Under the pieces are notes generated by a model. It was not told the DNA's origin, ran no database searches, and worked only from the letters and a program-made list of their open reading frames with translations. Source: Perilla frutescens (taxonomy: Eukaryota > Streptophyta > Magnoliopsida > Lamiales > Lamiaceae). From it: DNA of 64,000 bases. Location of the stretch: assembly GCA_026008535.1 (NCBI GenBank), contig BRKX01000006.1, positions 45,496,664 through 45,560,663 of the forward strand, given 5' to 3'. The position numbers were made by a program, and so were the translations under genes. This document shows, in pieces, positions 11,651 through 22,241 of this stretch. The stretch's first letter is position 1; each line of letters begins with the position of its first letter.

Positions 11651-13380
11651 CTTTTTTGATAGGATGCTCTTTTCCTGTAAGAGAGACGATTAGTTTTTAG
11701 GTACCCGTATGATATTGGGTCCTTGTTTACTAATCAGATGTTTAGGGATCCAAATTTGCCAAATTTTTGACTTATCAACCGGTAAAGAACTTTCAGACAT
11801 TGAGTGTCTGATCAGTTTTACTTTCTTTTTAGCTTTTCTCCTTTAAGCTAAGTCAGTTGACTTGTACCTGCGACAAAAGTTAGTAGGATAAAACATTTCA
11901 ATCATAACTTTCTAATTTCGATCTTGTTTAGCTCTTTCATACGGTGAATTCCTTTTAGCTCATTGAGCTATGTTGCTCTTGTGATATGGCCAGTTTGTAA
12001 ACCAGTTATAGCTGGAGTTGATCCTTGGTTCATCTTTTGAATTTAAGTACTCAGTATACTGAGTAGCAAGATCAGTTGGAGTGAATTTCTCCAAGGATAT
12101 ATGAATGCTTTGATGTGCTCAATACAGTCTGGTATGCATGTTTCTTCTTGAGTCAACATTTTTCCCAGGTTGACTTGCTAATGGTCTGTGGAGATAGGTT
12201 GGCGGTGCAGTTCTCACCTGAATTGATGCCCTATCTTGATGAGACTGAAGTCCAAACTGTGTATTTCTCCTTACTTCAGTTAGCCTGTTAGTTCTGTTCA
12301 CTGGTGGCCTAAACTGAGCTTGAGGCCTTAGGTGAACTGACGTTCTGTATCGAACTGATTATCTCTGATGAGCTGGAGGTCTTGGCTGGCCTGATGACCT
12401 CTACTGATAGACGGGTTTCCTAGACTGAGCTAGTGGTCATTGATGAGATAACTTTCTCTGATGAATTGATGGCTTTGACTGAAAAGAGCCTTTCAGCTGA
12501 GTTGATGCTTTCGGTTGAGAGAATTAGTTAGACCGCTTTGGCTAATCTTGAGTAATTTTCAGTATTCCCTTGCCTTTGGTCTTTTCAACTGGTTGGGTTG
12601 GTGCAAGTCTAATGAAACCAGGTAGAACTCCTTCTTGACTGGTTTGTGCAACTGTCTTTCCTTTTTTAGCAACAGTGAGCCTGTTGTATCCTAACCATAG
12701 ACTACCAATTTCAACTCTTTGATGACTTAGAATCTCATCAAGAGTCTGAGATCCCTTTTTAAACTTAAGAGATATTTCTTCTCTCTCAAGAACCTCTTAC
12801 TTGAGTTTCTCATTCTTAGCTTCTAGCTCATCAATTTTCAGCTTTAATTTTTCACATTCAACTGACTGAGTTTCAAGAAATTCAATTCTATCATGATTAC
12901 TTCTCAGTCTTTTAACCTCATCTCTTAGGTCATCATTTTCTTCCTTCAGTTCAACATACATATATGATATAGCAGTTAACTGATCTTCTAGCATTTTCAG
13001 TTGTTCATTTAATTCATTGCTAGAAATGAAAGTTTCATAAATGTGATAAAAAGAGGTTCAGGAGTCAGATGTGCTAAACTCTTCTTCTTCGTCGGCCATG
13101 AGGCAGAACAATGCCTCATCTTCAGAGTTATAGCCATCTGAGTCGATTCTTGAAGGATAATCTGAATCATCTAGCACGACATTCTCTGTGTTGGCCATTA
13201 TAGCTTTTCTCTTAAAGAAGTTTTTTTTCACTCTGGCCTTTTTATCTTCAGGGAGCTCTGGACACTCATATCGATAGTGCCCTTATTTATGGTAATGGAA
13301 GCATTCTCCTATGCTTCAGTTGGCTGCCCTAGGTTGTTCAGCAGGCAGCTGATTCCTTTCACCTCTTGGCTCTTCATTAG
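11651..13380 (-). pseudogene. Copia-1 gag C-terminal part: zinc knuckle, acidic linker and coiled coil
   Basis: Next to the Tekay insertion the minus strand reads ECFHYHK-stop-GHYRYECPEL (about 13320-13260), a CCHC zinc knuckle with one nonsense codon. It is followed by an acidic stretch containing DEALFCLMADEEEE, then a charged helical block at 12797-12994 (MLEDQLTAISYMYVELKEEN and on) with a heptad-like Leu/Glu/Lys pattern predicting a coiled coil. A long gag C-terminus of this kind is typical of Sirevirus-type Copia elements. The N-terminal part of the same gag lies at 25649-26642, beyond the inserted Gypsy element. Between 11650 and 12790 only scattered short frames remain. Confidence 0.7.
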
Positions 13381-16260
13381 TGTAACAGCCCGGTCCCGAG
13401 ATATGGATTAACGAATGGGATTTCAAAAGAAACTTAGACTATAGCAAAACAATCTTGGCAGCCGACCCACATCCACACCCACCATCATCCTCAGCATCTC
13501 AACCTAAAACATTTGAAAAAGAGGGTGTGAGCACTAATGTACTCAGTGGGTTTTAATAAAAACTTCTTTAATAAACTTTAAGATATCCAATAATCAACTA
13601 ACGGTATATGGAGAGCAAAACGCAAAAGCCCTCTCCATATCTGTAAAACCTTTTCTTTTTCTTTTGGGCCCATCCTGGCTCAAACCTATTGTCAACTGCA
13701 CCCTTAGGCATGCCATAGGATAGAAAAGGGGTTATCTCAATTATCCAAACGAGTTTGCAAGGGAATTAACCCAGCAGTGACTCACCTTAATGATCAAAGA
13801 TCATGAAATCTGAGCTCAATCCTGGTTATAAAAGCTATATCCTTCCCTTCTTAACTTAGTCTTCCTTTCTCAACCTTAATCCTTAATTCCTTAGCTTCCT
13901 TAACCTTACTAGAATTATCGAGCCTAGAGCAACGCTAAGGCTAATCCTTTACTTAAGCACGACTTCGGCCTATAAGGGATTTATCACTACCCAAAAAGGC
14001 AATGCTCAATTAGCTAAATAAACTTTAGCAAAATCCAACATTCAGATACGAGGAAATGAACGTGCATAAACATAAATTGCAATTAAAGCAATTCTATTAT
14101 CTCATGCTAGCATAAACAATACATAATCTTTTATAGCATATCTAAACATGCTTAAGAGCTCACTTAACATATAATAACTTCTTTTTCTTCCTTCCTTCCT
14201 TGTACAGAGTTCAATCAGGCAGAGCAAAATATTTTATCGGATATCTCATTTGCCCTAACATGCTTCTAGAGCTTAATAGCTCAAACTTTTAAATGAGTAT
14301 AGATTTACCCATCTCAATCACTGAGCAGAAGATGAGGCAACGAGATGACGATCCTTCTCTGAATACCCACGAGGCTCACCTCCTCTTACAAAAGTTAAAT
14401 TATCGACTTAGCGGTCTCCTTCGAAGAAATTAACCATCTAAAGCTAGAAATATCGATATCTAACTCGAAGACTAAAATCTAAAACTTAATTACAGATTGC
14501 ACGACTTTATGACTTTATAAAATTCGAGAATAATTTATTTGAAGAAATCCCATCTTGAACTCGAGTTTTAGACGGAGAACTACTTGAAAATCAACTCGAA
14601 ATAAGCTCAAAAACAACCTGGAAAACAATTCGAAACAAGCTCAAAAATAACTTGAAAATCTTCTAAAATTAAACTTGGAAATAACTCGGAAATAGCTTCC
14701 GAAAAACATGACTCAAAAAGCTCGAAAAGAGGGTACGAGAATAGCAGGAAGAATCAGAATTAGACGACACGGAAGCGCACCCTTGCGCCGGCGGGCAGCC
14801 CCCCACCGCAGCACACCCTTGCACCGGCGGGCAGCCCGCTGACCATAGAGGTGTTGCGCGGCGGCGCACCCCCCGTCTCGGCGGCTTCTCTCTACACCCA
14901 ATTCTGGGCAAACTTCATCTAGGTTCTTCGGTGTTCGTCGATTCCTTCGACGAACACGATGAACATGATAGTAATTTTGAAACGACATGCTTCAATAATT
15001 TAAATTAACATGAAATGGCATGCCTTAACTTAAAAAGAAATCGGCATTATAACGGCATAAACACGATAATCCTCTTTAAACATTTAGAATAACGATGAAA
15101 TCTTTAAATATAACTTGAACGGGACTTAAACAGAATAAACGAGACTAATTACAAGAATAATATCGAGAATTATAATGACAGAAATAAAGCGAGCAATATA
15201 ACGTAAATGTTATTAATCTTGGAACTTCAATAAGAATCGAAATACAACTTTAGACGGAAGGTAAATGAGCAATAATGAAGAACACGAAGAACATGAAGAA
15301 CGGAAAGTAAATGCAGAATTGAAAGATGGAAAAGAAATGGAATCGAGACCGACGAACAAGGATGGATGGGGTTAGGTGCGTCGAAGGAAGGTGGCTAGCT
15401 TGGCGTCTTGTCGAGTCACAACGGTGGCAGAGCCGCCTGCTACGACCCAACGGCGCCCCTAGCACATTCTCTCACCGCATCTCTTCTATGCCACTTCGCT
15501 CGTCGTCTTGCAGAACACTCATGAAGAACGATTTTTACTTCGACAGAACTTTCTCGGCTTTTTGATCAAAACTTTCTCACTCTCTAGAAATGAGGAATGA
15601 GTGAATTTGGTGTGGAAAAAGTGAAGGGGGTGATGCTTTATTTATAGGAGAAGCTTTGGCTTCCCTTGGAAGCCATTTCAGTGTGGAAATACTGCAAGAG
15701 TTACCCCGGGTTCGGTTAAAAGCTGATTTATTCGATGTCGGAGTCGAAATAACCTCATACATGAAATCTAAAAATATTGGGAGACTCATTGGCTCGAATA
15801 CTAGTGAACTAACTTCACTCGGGATGAAGGCGAGATCGTCAGAAGAAAAACGAGCCAAGATTCCTTTTTTGAAATTACTTTTTACTATTCACTCAGACTG
15901 ACATATTTTGCTCCCGAGCGTTCGATTTACCTCAAAATGGAAATCCGTGAACGCAAATGGATTCCTTGAGTCATTTTCCATAAGAGAGGTCTGAAAAAAC
16001 AAGACTCGGATCGATAAGAAGGATTTCGTAAATTTCTCAAAACACGAACGCACGCAAAAGTTACTATTCATTCACCCTTTAAATACGTTTTTCATCACCG
16101 GCAATACAAATAACTTCAGAATAAAATTTCAAGAATACTAGCATACTCCTTGAGTTAAAATCTTCTTAACAAGATCAAGTTTGACCAAAACAGAGTTAAG
16201 ATCAAAATTTCCGAAAATACGATTTCACGAAAACTGACTCTTAAACTCTAGGGTTTTACA
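13381..16260 (-). repeat. 3' LTR of the Tekay element, with two internal deletions
   Basis: The LTR is 2880 bases against 3407 in the 5' LTR. One 394-base deletion removes the equivalent of 22281-22674; the junction falls in the shared word ATGGG, present at both edges in the intact copy. A second deletion of about 90 bases lies just before the GGGTTTTACA end. A TATA box (TATAAATA on the minus strand) is at 15639-15646. A GC-rich repeated block (about 14768-14882) lies downstream of it on the minus strand. The ORFs in this LTR are not coding. Confidence 0.9.
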
Positions 16261-16275
16261 TCCTACCTCCCTTAA
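16261..16275 (-). other. Polypurine tract of the Tekay element
   Basis: The minus strand reads AAGGGAGGTAGGA immediately before the 3' LTR start TGTAAAACCC. This is the plus-strand DNA primer site for reverse transcription. It is preceded by CGGGATGAAATTTCTTT, a conserved context in Tekay/Del elements as I remember them. Confidence 0.85.
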
Positions 16276-16309
16276 AGAAATTTCATCCCGAAATTTACTA
16301 ACCGTGACA

Positions 16310-17190
16310 AGGGACATCAGGGTACTTCTTGAGTAGCTCCGATTCGAGCTCCCAGGTTGCCTCCTCTGAACCATGATGGTTCCAGATTACTTTACAAGAG
16401 TGATCTCCTTGTTCCTCAACTTCTGGATCTTTCGATCCACAGTGGCCTGGGGCTTATCTTCGTACGCGAAGTCCTCATTCAGGACTATCTCTTTCTTGCT
16501 AATCACGTGCTTTGGATCGAACACATACTTCCTTAATATTGAGACATGAAAGACATCATGAACGTTATTCAGGTTGGGTGGTAAGGCCAACCTGTAGGCT
16601 AGTTCATTCACCTTTTCTAAAATCTCAAAAGGTCCAATAAATATGGGCCTTAGCTTGTTTCGTTTGCCAAAATGAACCACTCCTTTGGATGGTGATACCT
16701 TCAAGAATACTTTATCTTCGACGTCAAAACTGAGCTCCGTTCTTCTTTCATCGACGTAGGCCTTCTATCTATCCTGAGCCTCCTTAATTCGTTGACGAAT
16801 TAACTTGATCTTCTGGATTGCTTCTTGGACCATTTCATGTCCAAGTATTCTTCTTTCTCCAACCTCATCCCAATACAAGGGCGACCTACACTTCTTTCTG
16901 TACAGGGCTTCATAAGGGGCCATGCCGATCGATGATTGGTAGCTGTTGTTGTATGCAAAATCTACCAATGGCAGTAACTCCTCCCAGCTGCTTCCTTGAT
17001 CGATGACTACTCTTCTAAGCATATCTTCTAGAATCTGGATAGTCCTCTCGGACTGGCCATTCATTTGCAGATGAAAGGCCGTGCTGAAGCTAAGCTTTGA
17101 TCCCATGGCTTTTTGTAGGCTTTTCAAAATCTCATCGTGAATCTCGTATAACGATCCGATGTAATCAAGACTGGCACTTCGTGCAATCAC
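16310..17190 (-). pseudogene. Tekay integrase core, C-terminal domain and chromodomain-like tail
   Basis: Block 16765-17190 carries FSTAFHLQMNGQSERTIQIL and FAYNNSYQSSIGMAPYEALY, the second half of a Gypsy integrase core including the catalytic Glu in QSERT. Block 16387-16704 has the GPFEILEKVNELAYRLALPP and VHDVFHVSILRKY signatures of the integrase C-terminus. After a frame change the tail reads WNHHGSEEATWELESELL, the chromodomain segment (EEATWE is the hallmark) that targets chromovirus insertion to chromatin. Frameshifts separate the blocks near 16740 and 16390. The first half of the core (17190-17327) is badly decayed. Confidence 0.88.
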
Positions 17191-17671
17191 ACAAATTCTC
17201 TAACATAAATATGGGCTAATTAATCTAGCCCTTTTATCATAATAACAACAATGAAATATGCTATTTTTGATAATCGATTCATGATTACACAAATAGCGGT
17301 ATTCCCCCGCTTAGACTTTGGTAAACCTACCACAAAGTCCATACTACTATAATCCTATTTCCATTCTGGAATTCTAAGGGTTGGAGCAACCCAGAAGGTT
17401 TTTGATGCAAGACTTTCACTTGTCGATAGTTCAAATACCTTTCTACGAAGGTGGCTATCTCTCTCTTTTTGTTATTCCACCAGAAGTTCATCTTGAGGTC
17501 TTGATACATCTTGGTGCTTTCGGGATGTGCTGTGTATGGTGTGACATATGCTTTGCACATGATTTCCTCCTTTAGCTCTTCCTTGCTTGGCACACAAGGC
17601 CTTCTTTTGAATAAGAGCGTGTTATTGACGGCTTCTGCGAAATCTTGCAAGCTGTTCGACCTTGCTTCCAT
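17191..17671 (-). pseudogene. Tekay integrase N-terminal region (zinc-binding domain), decayed
   Basis: The frame at 17327-17671 includes AVNNTLLFKRRPCVPSKEEL, then AHPESTKMYQDLKMNFWW and FVERYLNYRQVK. This corresponds to the HHCC zinc domain; the expected first Cys of the C-x-x-C pair reads Tyr (YLNYRQV), so zinc binding would be lost. Beyond it, about 140 bases hold only fragments of the first half of the catalytic core (PKSKRGNTA, VIMNRLSK), with stops. Integration-incompetent as written. Confidence 0.75.
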
Positions 17672-18263
17672 TATTTTTCTCGATAAACTCGTCTCTTTTC
17701 TAAGTCTTAACTATTCTTTACCTCAGGCCGGGATGAGCGACTATCGTGGCGATTTAGGTTTGAATGGTCTTAGGTGGTATTAGCACCTCGAATCTTAACT
17801 TCTCGAATTCCTTTCGAAGCTCCTTCTTGACTTGAATGAGTCCTTATTATGCCTTCTCTTTCCTACTTAGGGCATCAGCTACCACATTCGCCTTGTCTGG
17901 GTGATAGTGAATGGTGTAGTCGTAATCTTTTACGAGTTATAACCATTTTTTTTCCCTCATGTTCAGATCCTTCTGCTCAAAGAAATACTTCAAGATCTTA
18001 TGATCTAAGAAAACCTCACACTTAGCTCCATAGAGATAGTGCCTCTAGATCTTCAGCATATGAACAACTGCTGCTAGCTCTAAGTCACACGTGGGATGAT
18101 TCTGCTCGTGATTCTTAAGTTGCCTCGAAGCATAAACAATCACCTTTCCTCTCTGCATCAGCACACATCCTAATTCTTTCTTCAACGCATTAGCGTAAAC
18201 CATGAAATCCTCATTCCCTTCCGGAATGGCCAACACTGGGGTTGTGGTTAGCATCTTCTTCAA
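17672..18263 (-). pseudogene. Tekay RNase H domain
   Basis: Block 18045-18263 reads MKKMLTTTPVLAIPEGNEDF, then YANALKKELGCVLMQRGKVI and ASRQLKNHEQNHPTCDLELA, the start of the Ty3/Gypsy RNase H. Asp in the expected F-x-V-Y-x-D-A position is replaced by Asn (VYANAL), removing an active-site acid. The remainder down to 17700 has stops. It follows RT directly, as expected. Confidence 0.8.
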
Positions 18264-19130
18264 GGTTTGGAAACCTTCCTAGCACTCGGACGTCCACTTG
18301 AACTTGGAGTCTTTCTTTAACAGTCGCGTCATGGGCTTAGATATTGACGAGTATGCTTCAATGAATCTATAATAGTATCCAACGAGTCCTAGGAAACTTC
18401 TTATATCATTCATGTTCCTTGGAGACTTCCAGTTGCTTACAGCTTCAATCTTGGTTGGATCCGCCTTGATTCCTTCTACTGAAACTATATGTCCTAGTAA
18501 CATCACTTTCTTGAGCCAAAACTCACACTTACTAAACTTAGCGTAAAGCATTTATCTCCTTAATGTTTCCAACACCACTCTTAGGTGCTCTTGGTGTTCC
18601 TCTTCGTCCTTCGAATAGACAAGGATATCATCTATGAAGACTAACACAAACTTATCCAAATACGGGTGCAATACCTGGTTCATCAAATCCATGAACACTG
18701 TTGGGGCATTGGTCAATCCAAAGGGCATTACTACAAACTCGTAATGACCCTAGCGAGTCCTAAAAGCGGTTGTAGGAATATCTTCCTTTTGGATCTTCAA
18801 CTGGTGATACCCAGACCTTAAGTCTATCTTGGAGAAAACTCTTGCTCCCTTAAGCTGATCAAAGAGATCGTCTATTCTTGGGAGAGGGTATCGATTCTTA
18901 ATGGTCAACTTGTTCAATTCTCTATAGTCGATGCACATTCTCAATATGTCATCTTTCTTCTTCACGAACAAGATTGGGGCTCCCCAAGACGACACACTAG
19001 GTTGGATAAAACCTAGGTCTAATAACTCTTGCAGTTGAACCTTGAATTCTTGCAACTCCTTAGGCGCCATTCTATAGGGGGCTTTCGAGACTGGGGTGGC
19101 TCCTGGTTTCAACTCGATGGCGAACTCTAC
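18264..19130 (-). pseudogene. Tekay reverse transcriptase
   Basis: Block 18750-19112 contains APYRMAPKELQEFKVQLQEL, then WGAPILFVKKKD, CIDYRELNKLTIKNRYPLPR and FSKIDLRSGYHQLKI. The catalytic F-I-D-D-I-L-V-Y-S-K motif lies near 18620-18640. Block 18279-18551 holds KFSKCEFWLKKVMLLGHIVS and NDIRSFLGLVGYYYRFIEAY. These are the textbook Ty3/Gypsy RT signatures, with the active-site Asp pair kept. A TAG stop after TTAFRTR (18749) and another stop near 18551 split the chain. Confidence 0.9.
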
Positions 19131-20180
19131 TTACCTATTGGGAGGTAGTCCTGACAGCTCCCTCAGGAATACGTCTGGAAATTTCTTATGATCGAAATGT
19201 CTTCTATTGCAAACTCTCCTTCCTCTTCCTTCGTTGCAGCCGTCTTTACTTCTTAAGGTGGTATTCTGACTCTATAGCTTCTGCTGGAGGTCACCATTGC
19301 TTGCAGACGTAAAGATCGCATGTCTGAACTTTGACTGATCGCTTAGAACTTACTTGACGCCTTTTCTTAGATCGTTTCTTAAACATAACGAGCTGAAAAT
19401 TGCTTTAGAAATGAGCATCCTACTAGAAGAGCACTAACTAGCACTACTTGGATTCTTCTTCCTATTGGGACTACTATCTCCTATTCTTCCAACAAAGACT
19501 AAAAGAAAAATTACCTTATACCATCTGCTCTATTCAAGGGTCTACACTCGAGCTCTATGAGTGGGAGCAAAATAAAATGAATGCCTCTGAGTGAGGGCTT
19601 TGTCTTGATCAATATTTATCAAGTTCAAAATCTGGAAGAGATATAACATTGGGTTATCCATACTAAAAACATTACCTTTTCAGAGGACTTATAAACTCGA
19701 AAGGGGTTCTTGCACATAACAAAGGTATGGAAGAAAATCAACGATTAGCAACTGAGAACCCTACTAAATATTTTGCAAAGTGCCAACATAACTTAACAAG
19801 GAAGTGCTACTACTGATTTTTGATGATCAAAGGAGTATCATCAAAATATTACAAATTATCCAAGAGGATATAATTGAAGGATTTCAAATGATATGAAGGA
19901 TTTTAATTGATATGAAGCTGATGAAGGGTGATTGATTCAATTGACATGAGAATGAATAAATAGACTCATCAAAACTTTGTATCTTACTAAAAACTCTCAA
20001 TCTGGCAATTCTAGGACTATATGTCTAACGATCTTCTTCGTGTTCTCTCTTTATTTCTTTGGGCATCAAGCACCTTCTTCTTTATGAGGTTGCTATGAAA
20101 TAACATGAGTCGGCTGAACTACAATTAGCTACACTTGGCCAAAAAATCGATATCCGGGGATCACTTCCTACCTATCGAAA
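19131..20180 (-). other. Decayed gag-protease interval of the Tekay element
   Basis: Only the protease-RT connector is recognisable, in the minus-strand words FPDVF and ELSGLPPN just before 19130. I could not find a zinc knuckle or the D-S/T-G protease site. The stretch is full of stops in all frames, so protease is deleted or too mutated to see. Confidence 0.5.
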
Positions 20181-21620
20181 GGGATACGAAAAAATGACTT
20201 GTTTTATATGCGCTTCCTTCCCGATTGAAACCACAAATGTGGAGCATGTCTTGATAATCGGTTGGACTCTTGATCATACTTTGACAACGTGCTCTTTCCT
20301 TACCTCAAATTCCAGATCTCCATCTCATTTGCCTTACGATAATAATTCGGGACATACTTCTGATATAACTAGTACTTGAAACCTTCCTAACCATACTCCG
20401 TCCATTGTCTCAAATTTATCGTCCTTTGAACGGACTCCCACCAGTAGTCCGTATCATCCAAGTGCATAAAATAGAACACATCCTAATTCCTCATCTTTCG
20501 AGCAGGCTATAAAATTGGAAATTCACTTTTAAGGAACAAACCCATTTCTCAACTTCCACCGGGTCTCCTAAACTATTAAAAGACGAAGGGTTGTGTTTGA
20601 GAAATACATTCTCAGCTCTCAAGCCGCAGTTCGGGACTTACTTGTTGCGGCCTCGTTCTCTCCTTCGATCTTAGCTTGACGCCTTCTCGGTGGTATTTTA
20701 AGGAATTCTAAATATTAGCGATGCTCGCTTGAATTTGCACAAAGTAAAAAAGAAATGCCGATAAGGTCTTTGGATTACGCAGGATAGATCAATCAAAGTG
20801 AGAAAATTGCCTCATTAAGAGGACTTTTGGTATTAATAAGAAAGAGGTTCTTGGTTACATCCGAAAATAGAACAGCCTTTTGGAGAATTACCGCCACTAT
20901 TAAAATCTAAAGGGTTGGTTAATACATTTACAGAATAAGATCTGGATTAAAGCGGAAAAATGGACAGACAGATCAGCAAGGTGTTCTAACAAAAACACCT
21001 CCCTTGCCTATTTCTAAAGCTTAACTATACTCTGGGCCTTTTCCTTTTGCATGACAATTCCACCTCTTCCTTGCCTTCCTCCTCTTAGTACTCTTCTTCT
21101 TCATCTTCATCTGTCTTTGGTACCTCGAATTTGAATTTCCTCAAGCTTCCTTCGGGGAACTGATGAAGCATACACTGTCCCAGACTCTGAGGGGCAACGG
21201 GTTGATAGACAGGGGCCCATTGGTGCATTTAAGAAGTGCTGTAGAATAAAGAATCGGTATGATTCATGATCCGGACATTCAAGGGTCTTGCTCCTGAGGT
21301 TTCTTCGGTATGAGGGCATGGTGCTTGAAATCCAGGGGGACTGTTGAGAGTCGCCCTTAGCAGTTCTGGTTCCACCACGAGGGAGGGATTCTGCTCGGCT
21401 AGAGCATTCATGTGGCCATACTTTGACTCCCAAAGAGCCATCAAGGCGAATGAGAATTCCGTCAGATTTCCGATTAAAGCATATGTCTCGGGATCGTGGG
21501 TAATTGTGCTCTGCAGGATACGATACATTGCTGGCCTCTCAGCGGACGGTGCTTGCTCACACATGCGGATGCATGTTTCCAAGTCGAATACATTTTCTGG
21601 CGTTTCTCCAAAGCCGTTTC
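20181..21620 (-). pseudogene. Tekay gag remnant
   Basis: Near 20550-20600 the minus strand reads FNSLGDPVEVEKWVCSL. After a frame change it continues as LDDTDYWWESVQRTINL (about 20460), then KYVPNYYRKANEMEIWNLR and SRHAPHL (20370-20260). This is the capsid-like gag domain of Ty3/Gypsy elements, with its E-K-W, Y-W-W-E and N-L-R-x-G landmarks. Upstream, open frames at 21229-21582 and 21107-21433 (for example MYRILQSTITHDPETYALIG) probably represent the gag N-terminus, which is poorly conserved. Multiple stops and frameshifts are present. Confidence 0.65.
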
Positions 21621-22220
21621 TTTCTTGTACCGGGCGGAAAAGAGGTACATTATTCCTAGCAGTCGAACAATGCTTAACTATCGAGAAACATGAAGCTTAA
21701 TCAATCTAGCTCATAAAAGGGAGACCTAAAGTTCTCCTAAGATCATGCTATTGTCCAGATTCAGACTATTTATCTTGCATACATAGATCCTTTTAAGCAG
21801 TTGACTTTTATAAAAATTTGGTGCCCAAAGTCTTTAATCATAAATTTTTATCTTTTCTTTAAGACATAGGTTTTAAAAATAATTTTTTTTAACACTTTTC
21901 TTTTTGATCAAGAACTTGTTTCCCAAACTTTCCTTCTCAAAAAATCATTTTACCCGAATACTTTTCACTTATAATTTTATTTCCAAGGTTTTCCCTTTAT
22001 CCATAAAAGAGGTATGCTTGCTAAAATCCTTTCCTTTCCTGAATTCCAAAATTCATGAATCTAAAATCTAAAATCTCTATACTATCATACCTTGATTTTT
22101 GGTTGAGGATACGAGAGTGATGGCGAGTTGTGGGTTGTTGTTGTAACTTATCACGAAGCAATTCATATGCACATAAACACTTAGCATAATTTAAGCAAAG
22201 AGACAGGTCTGCAGAGTTGT

Positions 22221-22240
22221 AAACCTGGCTCTGATGCCAA
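22221..22240 (-). other. Primer-binding site of the Tekay element (initiator Met-tRNA)
   Basis: One base inside the 5' LTR end (22242) the minus strand reads TTGGCATCAGAGCCAGG. Plant elements primed by initiator tRNA-Met carry TGGTATCAGAGCC, so this site differs by one transition in that core. It fixes the minus orientation and identifies 22242-25648 as the 5' LTR. Confidence 0.9.
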
Positions 22241-22241
22241 C

